Source: Solirubrobacterales bacterium
Lineage (GTDB): Bacteria > Actinomycetota > Thermoleophilia > Solirubrobacterales > Solirubrobacteraceae
Reading direction: 5' to 3'
Assembly: GCA_003244035.1 (NCBI GenBank)
Contig: QHBV01000111.1
Location: 1 to 19,242 of the forward strand
DNA length: 19,242 bases
In this document: positions 1-6,678 of the stretch, piece by piece
Position numbering within the stretch: position 1 is the stretch's first letter
How the letters are laid out: each line of letters begins with the position of its first letter
Notes under the pieces: generated by a model
Told to the model about the DNA's origin: nothing
Seen by the model: the letters and a program-made list of their open reading frames with translations, nothing else
Database searches by the model: none
Translations under genes and position numbers: made by a program

Positions 1-204
1 CGCCCCAGGCACCCGCGGCGGCGCCCGCCGCCGCCGGGGGGGGGGGGGGGCCACCCCCAGCCGCGCCGCGGTCAGGGGTCCCCGCAGCTCATGGCTCGCC
101 CGGGCAACGGTCTCACGCCGGGCGGACCGTGAGCACCACGCGAGCAGGCCGAGCGCCGCCCCGATGCCAGCCACCAGCCAGCCACCGGCACTGAGCAGCG
201 TCAC
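1..204 (-). CDS. Sensor histidine kinase, N-terminal part (runs off window)
   Basis: Membrane-bound histidine kinase, presumably the partner of the response regulator directly upstream. The GTG start (plus positions 204-202) overlaps the regulator's TGA as GTGA, which indicates translational coupling. The frame gives one hydrophobic helix at about residues 3-23, then a basic stretch, then an H-box, RASHELRGPLTAARLGVA, with the likely phospho-accepting histidine at residue 38. No extracellular sensor or HAMP domain lies between membrane and H-box, so this is an unusually short kinase that may sense within the membrane or through a partner. After residue 52 the frame enters a 15-base C run (G run on the plus strand) and becomes a proline/arginine-rich string unlike the rest of a DHp helix. 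The sequence is therefore probably out of frame or corrupted there. The catalytic ATPase domain is not in the window. Family call rests on the H-box and the gene order. Confidence 0.72.
   Translation of the reverse strand, partial: MTLLSAGGWLVAGIGAALGLLAWCSRSARRETVARASHELRGPLTAARLGVAPPPPRRRRAPPRVPGA
36..50. repeat. 15-base G homopolymer inside the kinase gene
   Basis: Fifteen consecutive G on the plus strand, flanked by a GCC/GCG-rich stretch at 11-35. It falls in the coding region of the histidine kinase just after the H-box. It could be a slippage-prone tract, or a sequencing or assembly artefact near a contig edge. The sequence alone cannot separate these. Confidence 0.95.
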
Positions 205-920
205 TGCCCCAGAGCCCCATCTACAAGTCGATACCCGACGCCCCAGACATTGACCACGAACCGCGCTCCGCCGCCGCTCAGCTTCTTGCGCAGGCGGGAC
301 GCGTGCGAGTCGAGCGTCCGCGTCGTGCCCATCGCGCGAAAGCCCCACACGCCGCGCAGAAGCTCCTCCCGGGTGAACACGCGAGTGGGCTCTGCGGCGA
401 GCGCGCGCAGGAGCGCGAACTCCTTCTTCGATAGCACCAGTGGCTCGCCCGCCAGCCATGCCTGACGTGCCAGCGGGTCGACCTCCAGCGAACCGACGCG
501 CATTCGTCCCGATCTCGGCCTCCTGGCGTTGCGTCGCAGCAGCGCCGCGATCCTCGCGTGAAGCTCGGGATAGCTGAATGGCTTGCTCATGAAGTCGTCG
601 CAACCACGCTCGAACCCTCGGAGCCGATCGAGCTCCCCGCAGCGTCCGGAGAGCACGAGCAGCGGAAGGTCTGGATCGACGCTGCCGGCGATGCGGTCGG
701 CCTCGCGCACGTGGCACAGCAGCTCGAGCCCATCACCGTCGGGCAGGCCCAAATCGACGATCGCCAGATCGGGGAACCGGGTTGAGATCAGACACTGGGC
801 TTCAGCGACACATGCGGATTCGAGCACCTCATAGCCGTCGGCCGAGAGGTTGTCCGCGAGGAACCTCCGTGTCGTGTGGTGGTCTTCGACAACCAGAATC
901 GTGGCGGGGCCAGAGTTCAT
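201..920 (-). CDS. OmpR/PhoB-family DNA-binding response regulator
   Basis: Transcription factor of a two-component system, 239 residues, the normal length for the family. The N-terminal receiver domain (about residues 6-128) has the acidic pair E12/D13, the phospho-acceptor D56 in IVDLGLPDGDG, the switch serine S91 and the conserved lysine K113 in SKPF. The C-terminal winged helix (about 140-236) shows REELLRGVWG, the recognition-helix region TRTLDSHASRLRKKL and the wing GVGYRLV. The ATG at 920 is preceded by GAAGGA with very tight spacing. The downstream histidine kinase overlaps its stop codon, so the two are co-expressed. The target genes and signal cannot be read from the sequence. The divergent neighbour at 1066 is an obvious candidate target because both would share the 145-base region between them. 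Confidence 0.93.
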   Translation of the reverse strand: MNSGPATILVVEDHHTTRRFLADNLSADGYEVLESACVAEAQCLISTRFPDLAIVDLGLPDGDGLELLCHVREADRIAGSVDPDLPLLVLSGRCGELDRLRGFERGCDDFMSKPFSYPELHARIAALLRRNARRPRSGRMRVGSLEVDPLARQAWLAGEPLVLSKKEFALLRALAAEPTRVFTREELLRGVWGFRAMGTTRTLDSHASRLRKKLSGGGARFVVNVWGVGYRLVDGALGQ

Positions 921-1065
921 GTCCTTCAGAGCCCACAGCGGCGATAATTCGCCCCCGGCGACCGCAAGAGCTACGCCCGCCGGCGACCCAAGCCGCCGGC
1001 TGCCTGCAACATCGCGTTCAGCCAGTGGGCTGGGCAGGAATCCGAAATATGATCGCGACGCGCTT
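921..1065. other. Divergent intergenic region between response regulator and 152-aa gene
   Basis: This 145-base region must hold the start signals of both flanking genes. The plus-strand side ends with a good -10 hexamer at 1048-1053. On the regulator side the only AT-rich patch is GATAATTC at 943-950, a possible -10 region. No clear operator repeat was seen. Confidence 0.5.
1048..1053 (+). promoter_or_regulatory. Candidate -10 element (TATGAT) of the 152-aa gene
   Basis: TATGAT matches the sigma-70 type TATAAT in five of six bases and stands out in GC-rich surroundings. It lies 12 bases before the ATG at 1066, so the transcript would have a leader of only a few bases. This agrees with the absence of a Shine-Dalgarno sequence and suggests near-leaderless translation. 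There is no convincing -35 at the usual spacing. Confidence 0.4.
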
Positions 1066-1524
1066 ATGCACCGACGCGGGAACTACAGCTCCGGCGAGGA
1101 CTTCGTGCTCGAATACGGCGAGCTGAGGTTCACGTTCAACGAACGCGATTTTCGCGAGCGCTGCGAGCAGGCTGCGCGCAAGCTCGGATTCCTCGGTGGG
1201 GCCGTCGCGGAGAACGAGGCCGAGGATCTGATCAACCTCGTCGTCAACGGCGAGGTCACCGACCCCGCCTCGGCCCTGGGAGAGCACGTCAACGACTGCT
1301 GGCCCGAGCTCGTCGGTCCGTCCGACCGGTCGCTCGTGCACTGGCTGCGGCGGTTGATCTTCCGGGGCGCATGGCTCGACCAGCGCGTCAAGGAGGGCGA
1401 GCTGGACGTCTCCTTCGACGAAGATGCAAGCGCGTTCGTCTACATCCAGCCCGACCGCGACGGAGAGCAAATCGAGCTCGCCCCGGAGCCGAGCTGGAAC
1501 CGGGTCGCATACGTGCGGCGCTAG
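1066..1524 (+). CDS. Protein of unknown function, 152 residues
   Basis: I do not recognise this family. The protein is acidic and looks soluble, with no signal peptide or membrane helix. It begins MHRRGNYSSGEDFVLEY, has a charged helical stretch (FNERDFRERCEQAARKLGF, about residues 24-42), a central region with HVNDCWPEL, LVHWLRRLIFRGAWLDQRV near the middle, and a C-terminal part rich in beta-prone segments (ELDVSFDEDASAFVYIQPD). The open frame extends upstream to 850 across the start of the response regulator on the other strand, but composition becomes arginine/serine/proline-rich there. The ATG at 1066, just after a -10-like TATGAT, is the best start. It is divergent from a two-component system, so it could be a target or accessory of it, but nothing in the sequence proves this. 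Confidence 0.68.
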   Translation: MHRRGNYSSGEDFVLEYGELRFTFNERDFRERCEQAARKLGFLGGAVAENEAEDLINLVVNGEVTDPASALGEHVNDCWPELVGPSDRSLVHWLRRLIFRGAWLDQRVKEGELDVSFDEDASAFVYIQPDRDGEQIELAPEPSWNRVAYVRR

Positions 1525-1533
1525 GCCGCCGGG

Positions 1534-1581
1534 ACTGCCCGCCCGAGCCCACCCGCGACTACCCGCCCGAACCGACCAGCG
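1534..1581. repeat. 24-base tandem direct repeat at the 3' end of the deacetylase gene
   Basis: Positions 1534-1557 and 1558-1581 are head-to-tail copies matching at 20 of 24 bases (ACTRCCCGCCCGARCC core). The second copy contains the deacetylase stop codon and its last codons. In the first copy the equivalent triplet is not a stop on the minus strand. The repeat fills the 34-base gap between the convergent genes. No stem-loop terminator was evident. Confidence 0.75.
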
Positions 1582-2464
1582 CCGAGATCTGCTGGTTGGC
1601 GGGCGCCGGGTTGTCGAGCAGCAGCCTGGGAACGGTCACCAGCTGGTAGCGGCGCGCGCGCAGCGCGGCGATGATCTCCGGCAGCGCGGCCACCGTCTGC
1701 GAACGATCGCCACCGGCGTCGTGCATCAGGACGATCGCGCCCGGCCGCGCGCTCGCAATCGCAGCGTGCACGATCGCCTGGGTGCCAGGGCGGCGGTAGT
1801 CGCCGGTGTCCACCGTCCATAGGACCATCAACATCCTGTACTTGCGCAGCAGCGCGAGCGTGGTGTCGTTCCACAGGCCGTACGGGGGACGGAACAGGCG
1901 CGGGAACGGCGCGCCGTAGTCGCCGATCAATGAGCTCTGCTCGAGCAGCTGGCCCTGTTGGTCGGCCGCCGAGAGTTTCGACATCGGCGCGTGGGTCTGC
2001 GTGTGATCGCCGATCGGATAGCCATCGGCGACGATCTTCGATGTCGAGGCGTGGAAGTACTGCTCGAGTACCCCGACCTCGAAGAACGTGGCGGGCACGT
2101 CGGCCCGATGGAGCACCGCGAGGATCTGTGGTGTGTACGGTCCCGGGCCGTCATCGAAGGTGAGCGCGATCTCTCGGTGCTGCGAGCCAGCCACGCGGAC
2201 ATAGGGGGTGTAGGCGAGCGTGCGGTCGATCGCGGCGTTCTCACTCGCGCGCTCGGCGATCGCGAACGACCCGGAGCCGTTCCCCGCGAGCGACTTGATC
2301 CGGCCGAAGAAGCCAAGCGGCTCGGTTCTCGCGTGGTGAGCGATCGTGCTCCCGCCGACGCCGGCGGCGATGACCACGACCAGAGCTACGCCCACGAGCG
2401 TCACCAGCGCGAGCGCGCGCCGGCGGCGATAGAGCGGGTCGATCGGTTGGCGCTTGCCCGGCAT
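1559..2464 (-). CDS. Membrane-anchored polysaccharide deacetylase (NodB/CE4 family)
   Basis: Predicted metal-dependent N-deacetylase of an envelope polysaccharide or peptidoglycan, acting outside the membrane; 301 residues. A basic N-terminus (LYRRRR) is followed by a signal-anchor helix at about residues 17-38. The NodB domain runs from about 98 to 280. Motif 1 is LTFDDGPGPY with D104/D105, motif 2 is DHTQTH with H154 and H158 as metal ligands, motif 3 is FRPPYG at 191-196, motif 4 is WTVDTGDY, and motif 5 is IVLMHDAGG with H248. All residues expected for an active enzyme appear present. The exact substrate (peptidoglycan GlcNAc/MurNAc, or another glycan) cannot be told. It is divergent, by 46 bases, from three glycosyltransferase genes, which supports a role in cell-envelope glycan modification. 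A 24-base tandem repeat lies at its 3' end. Confidence 0.92.
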   Translation of the reverse strand: MPGKRQPIDPLYRRRRALALVTLVGVALVVVIAAGVGGSTIAHHARTEPLGFFGRIKSLAGNGSGSFAIAERASENAAIDRTLAYTPYVRVAGSQHREIALTFDDGPGPYTPQILAVLHRADVPATFFEVGVLEQYFHASTSKIVADGYPIGDHTQTHAPMSKLSAADQQGQLLEQSSLIGDYGAPFPRLFRPPYGLWNDTTLALLRKYRMLMVLWTVDTGDYRRPGTQAIVHAAIASARPGAIVLMHDAGGDRSQTVAALPEIIAALRARRYQLVTVPRLLLDNPAPANQQISALVGSGG

Positions 2465-2510
2465 CCGAGGAGATGATGCCGACTCTGCCTCCCACTACCC
2501 TCCCGGAGCC

Positions 2511-3287
2511 ATGCAAGCACCGGTTTGGGTAGTGATCCCGACGTACAACGAGGCCGACAACGTCGAACGGATCGTCCGGGCGGCGGCTGCGGAGCTGCGC
2601 CGCGTGGCGCGCGGGCGGCATCGGATCCTGGTGGTCGACGACAGCTCGCCTGACGGCACCGGAGCAATCGCCGACTCGCTCGCGCGTGAGCTGGAGGTCG
2701 TCGAGGTGCTGCACCGTGAGTGCAAGGCCGGCCTGGGCCACGCCTATCTCGCCGGCTTCGCACGCGCGCTCGCCGGTGGCGCCGAGCTCGTGATCGAGAT
2801 GGACGCGGACTTCTCTCACGATCCACGCTATCTGGGAGATCTGCTGCACGCCGCCAAGGAGGCCGACGTCGTGCTCGGCTCGCGCTACGTCCGCGGCGGC
2901 GGGGTGCGCGACTGGGGGCTGCTGCGCCGGCTGGTCAGTCGTGGGGGCGGTGTCTACGCGCGGGCGATCCTCGGGGTCGACATCCGCGACCTGACTGGCG
3001 GCTTCAAGTGCATCCGTCGCGCGGTGCTCACCTCGATCGACCTGCAGAGCGTGCGCGCCGAGGGGTACGTGTTTCAGATCGAGCTCACCTACCGCGCGAT
3101 CCTGGCCGGATTTCAGGTGCGAGAGATCCCGATCGTGTTCCGCGACCGGAGCGCAGGCTCGAGCAAGATGTCGACGCGGATCGCGTTTGAGGCGATCTGG
3201 CTGGTGCCGCGGCTGCGCCGCAGCGCAGCCGCGGCGGTCGCGCGCGCCGCTCGCCAGAGCGCGGGGCGAGTACCTGCGCAGACCTAA
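2511..3287 (+). CDS. Polyprenyl-phosphate mannose synthase-like GT2 (Dpm1/Ppm1 type)
   Basis: Cytoplasmic-face glycosyltransferase predicted to move mannose (or a related sugar) from a nucleotide donor to polyprenyl phosphate, giving the lipid donor used by GT-C enzymes. 258 residues from the ATG at 2511, which follows a GGAG three bases upstream. An in-frame ATG at 2454 would add 19 residues overlapping the divergent deacetylase start and is less likely. The GT-A fold shows VVIPTYNEADN at 7-17, VVDDSSPDGTG at 41-51, the metal-binding DAD at 98-100, GSRYVRGGGVRDWG at 123-136, LTGGFKC at 161-167 and GYVFQIELTYRA at 185-196, all typical of Dpm1/Ppm1. There are no membrane helices, so it is the single-domain soluble form. 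The next gene encodes a GT-C enzyme that would use such a donor. Confidence 0.88.
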   Translation: MQAPVWVVIPTYNEADNVERIVRAAAAELRRVARGRHRILVVDDSSPDGTGAIADSLARELEVVEVLHRECKAGLGHAYLAGFARALAGGAELVIEMDADFSHDPRYLGDLLHAAKEADVVLGSRYVRGGGVRDWGLLRRLVSRGGGVYARAILGVDIRDLTGGFKCIRRAVLTSIDLQSVRAEGYVFQIELTYRAILAGFQVREIPIVFRDRSAGSSKMSTRIAFEAIWLVPRLRRSAAAAVARAARQSAGRVPAQT

Positions 3288-3345
3288 CGTGATCCCAACG
3301 TTGCCAACACCGCAACCGCCCACCGGACGGGCATCCTCCAGCTAG

Positions 3346-4785
3346 ATGAGCGCTCCCGGTCCCCTCGGCGCCACGCCGCAGGGCGCCACGCCCCAGGGCG
3401 CCTTCGAGCCCGGCGGCCCGTTCGAGCGTGGCGGCGCGCTTCATCTTGGGGCACGCACGGCGCTCCGCGCGACGGCCCCGCGTGCCACCGCCTCGCGCAC
3501 CCGGGCCGGCCTCGCCGGCCTGGGTGGCCTGCTGCTCGCTGCCTGCGTGATCTCGGTCTCGGCCGCGCACACCGATCTGCTGCTGCCGGAGTCCGTCCGC
3601 CCCGTTCCCGACTGGCTTGCGGGCCCGCTCGGCGGTGCCGGCGTCGGTCTCAGCGGCGGCGGCCTGATCCTCGTGCTGGTGCTGATGCTCGGCTCCTACG
3701 TACTCGCCGTACGTGCCGCGGACCGGCTGTCCCCGCGGACAGTCCTGATCACGATTGCCACGCTCCATGCGCTGATGCTGCTCGCGCCGCCGCTGCTGTC
3801 GACCGACGCCTTCAGCTACCAGGCCTACGCGCGGATGTGGGCTCTATTGGGGACGAACCCATATCTGCAGGGCCCGCACGTGCTGGGGCCCGATCCGCTA
3901 TCTCCATTTATCGGCGCAAAGTGGGTGGCCACGCCGACCGCCTACGGGCCGATCTTCACCGCGCTCAGCTACCTGCTGGCGCCGCTTTCGATCGCCGCCA
4001 GCGCGTTCTCCTACAAGGCGATCGCGGCGCTTGCGAGCCTCGCCACCGTGGCGCTGGTGTCGGGCGCGGCGCGTCTGCGCGGCCTGAACCCCGTGAAGGC
4101 CGCGGCGCTCGTGGGACTCAATCCCCTGCTGGTCGTCTACGGCGTGGGCGGTGGGCACAACGACCTGTGGATGCTCGCCGCGATCGCGGCCGGCCTTTAT
4201 GCCCTGCTTGCACAGCGCCGGCGCACCGGCGGCGCGCTGCTCGTGATCGCGGCCGGCATCAAGCTGACCGCCGGGCTGCTCCTGCCCTTTGCGCTCGCCG
4301 CCGGCAGCGGCCTTGGCGCTCGCGACCGCCGACGCTCGGTCCTGATCGGCGCCGGCGCCGGCGCCGCTGGCGTCTGCGCCCTCTCGCTGGCGATCTTCGG
4401 GACGGGGCCGATGCACTTGCTGGGAACGCTTCAGAAGGTCCAGGGCGAAGGCGACTGGCACAGTATCCCGGGGCTCATCACCACCCGGCTCGGACTTGGA
4501 ACCCTCGGGCATCTCACCAGCATCGGGCTGGCGGCAATCTTCGCAGGCGTGCTCGCGTGGCTGCTCCGGCGCGTCTGGCGCGGGGAGATGGACTGGATCG
4601 ACGGCGCCGGGTGGGCGACGGTGGCGCTGTTGATCACCGCGAGCTCGACGCTTCCGTGGTACGTGGCGTGGCTGCTGCCGCTGGCTGCGCTCGGCACCGA
4701 CCGACGCCTGTGGCGTACGGCGATCGTGATGACTTGCGTCATCCAGGGGATCCAACTACTCGGATACCTTCCCCACCGCGGTTAA
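3346..4785 (+). CDS. GT-C polytopic membrane glycosyltransferase (MptB / GT87-like mannosyltransferase)
   Basis: Predicted integral membrane glycosyltransferase that takes sugar from a polyprenyl-phosphate donor and adds it to an envelope glycan on the outer face; 479 residues with roughly ten or more hydrophobic helices from about residue 54. Seen motifs are STDAFSYQAYARMW near residues 150-164 (the first-loop acidic motif of GT-C enzymes), NPYLQGP, TAYGPIF, GGHNDLWMLA and a C-terminal LPWYVAWLLPL. This pattern resembles the actinobacterial alpha-1,6-mannosyltransferases MptA/MptB and related DUF2029/GT87 proteins. The cytosolic N-terminus of about 50 residues is low in complexity and has two tandem GATPQ units. 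It lies 58 bases after the Dpm1-like gene and 40 bases before another GT2 gene on the same strand. The exact sugar and acceptor remain unproven. Confidence 0.82.
   Translation: MSAPGPLGATPQGATPQGAFEPGGPFERGGALHLGARTALRATAPRATASRTRAGLAGLGGLLLAACVISVSAAHTDLLLPESVRPVPDWLAGPLGGAGVGLSGGGLILVLVLMLGSYVLAVRAADRLSPRTVLITIATLHALMLLAPPLLSTDAFSYQAYARMWALLGTNPYLQGPHVLGPDPLSPFIGAKWVATPTAYGPIFTALSYLLAPLSIAASAFSYKAIAALASLATVALVSGAARLRGLNPVKAAALVGLNPLLVVYGVGGGHNDLWMLAAIAAGLYALLAQRRRTGGALLVIAAGIKLTAGLLLPFALAAGSGLGARDRRRSVLIGAGAGAAGVCALSLAIFGTGPMHLLGTLQKVQGEGDWHSIPGLITTRLGLGTLGHLTSIGLAAIFAGVLAWLLRRVWRGEMDWIDGAGWATVALLITASSTLPWYVAWLLPLAALGTDRRLWRTAIVMTCVIQGIQLLGYLPHRG
3367..3396. repeat. 15-base tandem duplication encoding GATPQ twice
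   Basis: Positions 3367-3381 and 3382-3396 match at 14 of 15 bases. They lie in frame in the N-terminal tail of the GT-C gene, followed by further Gly/Pro-rich codons. This is probably a slippage product in a disordered cytosolic tail. Confidence 0.85.
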
Positions 4786-4825
4786 CCGTGGCGGCACTGG
4801 GTTCCCTCCGTCGTACCATGACCCC

Positions 4826-5845
4826 ATGAGCGTGCAGCCCAGCCACGAACAGGGGCCGCGGAGCCTGGGGCTGCTCAGCGTGGTGGCGCCCGTGTACAAC
4901 GAGGAAGCCACGATCGATCAGTTCTATGCGCGCGTCTGCGGTGCGCTCGATGGCCTGCGGTTCGAGCTGGTGCTGGTCGACGACGGCTCGAATGACGGTT
5001 CGGCGGCGGCACTGGACCGGCTCGCGGAGGCCGACCCCCGCGTTCGGATCGTCTATCTGTCCCGGAACTTCGGCCATCAGACGGCGCTCACAGCCGGCCT
5101 TGACCATGCCTGCGGAGATGCGGTGGTGATGCTGGATGCCGACCTCCAGGATCCGCCCGAGTTGATCCCGCGGATGCTCGACCACTGGGGGGCGGGCTGC
5201 GATGTGGTGTACGCGGTCCGCGAGCAGCGTGAGGGCGAGTCGCGCTTCAAGCTCGCCACCGCACGCTGGTTCTACACGCTGTTCGACAAGCTCGCCCAGG
5301 TCGAGCTCGACCACAACTCCGGCGATTTCCGACTGCTCGACCGTCGCGCCCTGAGCGCACTGCTGTCGATGCGTGAGCGCAATCGGTTCCTGCGCGGGAT
5401 GACCGTGTGGGTCGGCTACACCCAGGCGGCGGTGCCATACCGCCGGGACCCGCGGTACGCCGGCGAGACCAAGTACACGATCCCGAAGATGCTGCGTTTC
5501 TCGCTCGACGCGATCTCGTCGTTCTCACACCGCCCGCTCCAGCTCGCGACGCTCCTGGGGTTCCTGATCTCGACACTCGCGTTCGTCGCGATCCCGGTCG
5601 TGATCGTGCTTCGCATCCTCGGGTCCTATCTCCCCGGGTTCGGAGCGATCACGATCATCATGCTGCTGCTCGGCGGAATCCAGCTGATCTCGATCGGGAT
5701 CATCGGCGAGTACGTCGGCCGGATCTACGATGAGGTCAAGGGCCGCCCGTTGTACCTGGTGCGGGCAAGACGAAACATCCCCGAGGCGCAAGGCTCGCCC
5801 CAACCGCTGCCCGCCGCCTCCACGCACGGCCAGGACGAGCGGTAG
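4826..5845 (+). CDS. GtrB/ArnC-like polyprenyl-phosphate glycosyltransferase (GT2 with two membrane helices)
   Basis: Membrane-bound GT2 enzyme predicted to transfer a sugar (glucose, mannose or another) to polyprenyl phosphate; 339 residues, the family's normal length. The N-terminal GT-A domain has VVAPVYNEE at 19-27, the nucleotide-binding VDDGSNDGS at 51-59, the metal motif LDADLQDPPE at 103-112, SGDFRLLDR at 165-173, ERNRFLRGM at 184-192 and GETKYTIPKM near 213-222. Two C-terminal hydrophobic helices (about 240-263 and 272-296) are followed by GEYVGRIYDEVKGRPLYLV, the signature of the GtrB/ArnC/DPMS group. It is the third gene of the glycosyltransferase run and converges on cysE with only eight bases between the stop codons. 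Together with the Dpm1-like gene it gives the cluster two separate lipid-sugar synthases, so two different donors may be made. Confidence 0.9.
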   Translation: MSVQPSHEQGPRSLGLLSVVAPVYNEEATIDQFYARVCGALDGLRFELVLVDDGSNDGSAAALDRLAEADPRVRIVYLSRNFGHQTALTAGLDHACGDAVVMLDADLQDPPELIPRMLDHWGAGCDVVYAVREQREGESRFKLATARWFYTLFDKLAQVELDHNSGDFRLLDRRALSALLSMRERNRFLRGMTVWVGYTQAAVPYRRDPRYAGETKYTIPKMLRFSLDAISSFSHRPLQLATLLGFLISTLAFVAIPVVIVLRILGSYLPGFGAITIIMLLLGGIQLISIGIIGEYVGRIYDEVKGRPLYLVRARRNIPEAQGSPQPLPAASTHGQDER

Positions 5846-5853
5846 CGCTCAGC

Positions 5854-6615
5854 TCAGCCCCCCGCCGGACTCGGTCCAACCGCCCGGCCCGGTCCGAGTC
5901 CCGCCTCCCCGAGATCGTATTCCGAGCCCAGCTCGGGCCCCGCTCCGTTGCCGGTTGTGCCGGCGGCCCGCTCGAGTGTCGCGATCCGGGCGGCGAGCGC
6001 CTTGATCGCGTCGGCGATCGGGTCGGGCAGGTGGACCCAGTCCACGTCCGGGCCCTCCGGTCGCCGGCCCTCGACCCGGACCGGGTGGCCTGGGTTGCCG
6101 ACGACCGTGGAGTTTGGTGGCACGTCGTGGATGACGACGCTGTTGGCGCCGACCTTGGAGCCGTGTCCGACGGTGATCGGTCCCAGCAGCTTCGCGCCGG
6201 AGCCGATCGTGACGTTGTCCTCCACGGTGGGATGGCGCTTTCCCGTGGCGAAGCCCGTCCCTCCCAGCGTCACGCCCTGATACAGCGTGACGTCGGAGCC
6301 GATCTGGGCTGTCTCGCCGATCACCACGCCCATGCCATGGTCGATGAAGAAGCCGTCGCCGATGATCGCCGCGGGGTGGATCTCGATCCCCGTCAGCGCG
6401 CGCGCCACCGCGGCGATCGCCCGCGGCAGAATCGGCACTCCCACCCCGTGCAGCGCGTGCGCGACGCGATGGGCGAGCAGCGCATGCACGCCCGGCCAGG
6501 TGGCGAGGATCTCCGGGGAGCCCACTCCCCTGGCCGCCGGATCGCGGGTCTGCGCGGCGGCCACGTCGCGTTTGATCTCTGCAGCGGTGCGGGCAAGGAG
6601 CGCGAAGCGCAACAT
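5854..6615 (-). CDS. cysE: Serine O-acetyltransferase
   Basis: Makes O-acetylserine from serine and acetyl-CoA, the first step of cysteine synthesis; cytoplasmic; 253 residues. An N-terminal helical part (1-75, with RDPAARG and TWPGVHALLAHRVAHALHG) precedes the left-handed beta-helix of hexapeptide repeats (about 78-180). The catalytic histidine is H93 in FIDHGMGVVIGETA. GKRHPTVEDNVTIGSGAKLLGP and VVGNPGHPVR follow, as expected. Beyond about residue 183 there is a tail of some 70 residues with a short helix (IADAIKALAARIATLE) and a Gly/Pro-rich end. The protein ends in AGG, not in the C-terminal isoleucine that docks into CysK in the classical enterobacterial complex. It lies 63 bases downstream of cysK on the same strand, so one transcript is likely. 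Confidence 0.93.
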   Translation of the reverse strand: MLRFALLARTAAEIKRDVAAAQTRDPAARGVGSPEILATWPGVHALLAHRVAHALHGVGVPILPRAIAAVARALTGIEIHPAAIIGDGFFIDHGMGVVIGETAQIGSDVTLYQGVTLGGTGFATGKRHPTVEDNVTIGSGAKLLGPITVGHGSKVGANSVVIHDVPPNSTVVGNPGHPVRVEGRRPEGPDVDWVHLPDPIADAIKALAARIATLERAAGTTGNGAGPELGSEYDLGEAGLGPGRAVGPSPAGG

Positions 6616-6678
6616 CGTTAGAGCGTAGCTGGCGGACTGCGGCGGCCCAGGCCCTCGCGCCCGGACACATACCCTTCG

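Noticed and set aside
850..1065. Extension of the 152-residue gene to an ATG at 850
   Set aside because: It would overlap the first 71 bases of the response regulator and adds only Arg/Ser/Pro-rich sequence.
3286..3302. Inverted repeat AACGT-N7-ACGTT in the gap after the Dpm1-like gene
   Set aside because: The arms are only five bases and there is no T run. It is too weak to call a terminator or an operator.
2241..3323. Minus-strand frame of about 360 codons across the deacetylase start and the Dpm1-like gene
   Set aside because: It overlaps two well-supported genes and shows only Arg/Ala/His-rich low-complexity sequence.
6616..6678. Possible attenuator or terminator between cysK and cysE
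   Set aside because: The 63-base gap has GC-rich segments, but no clear stem with a T run and no leader peptide was found.
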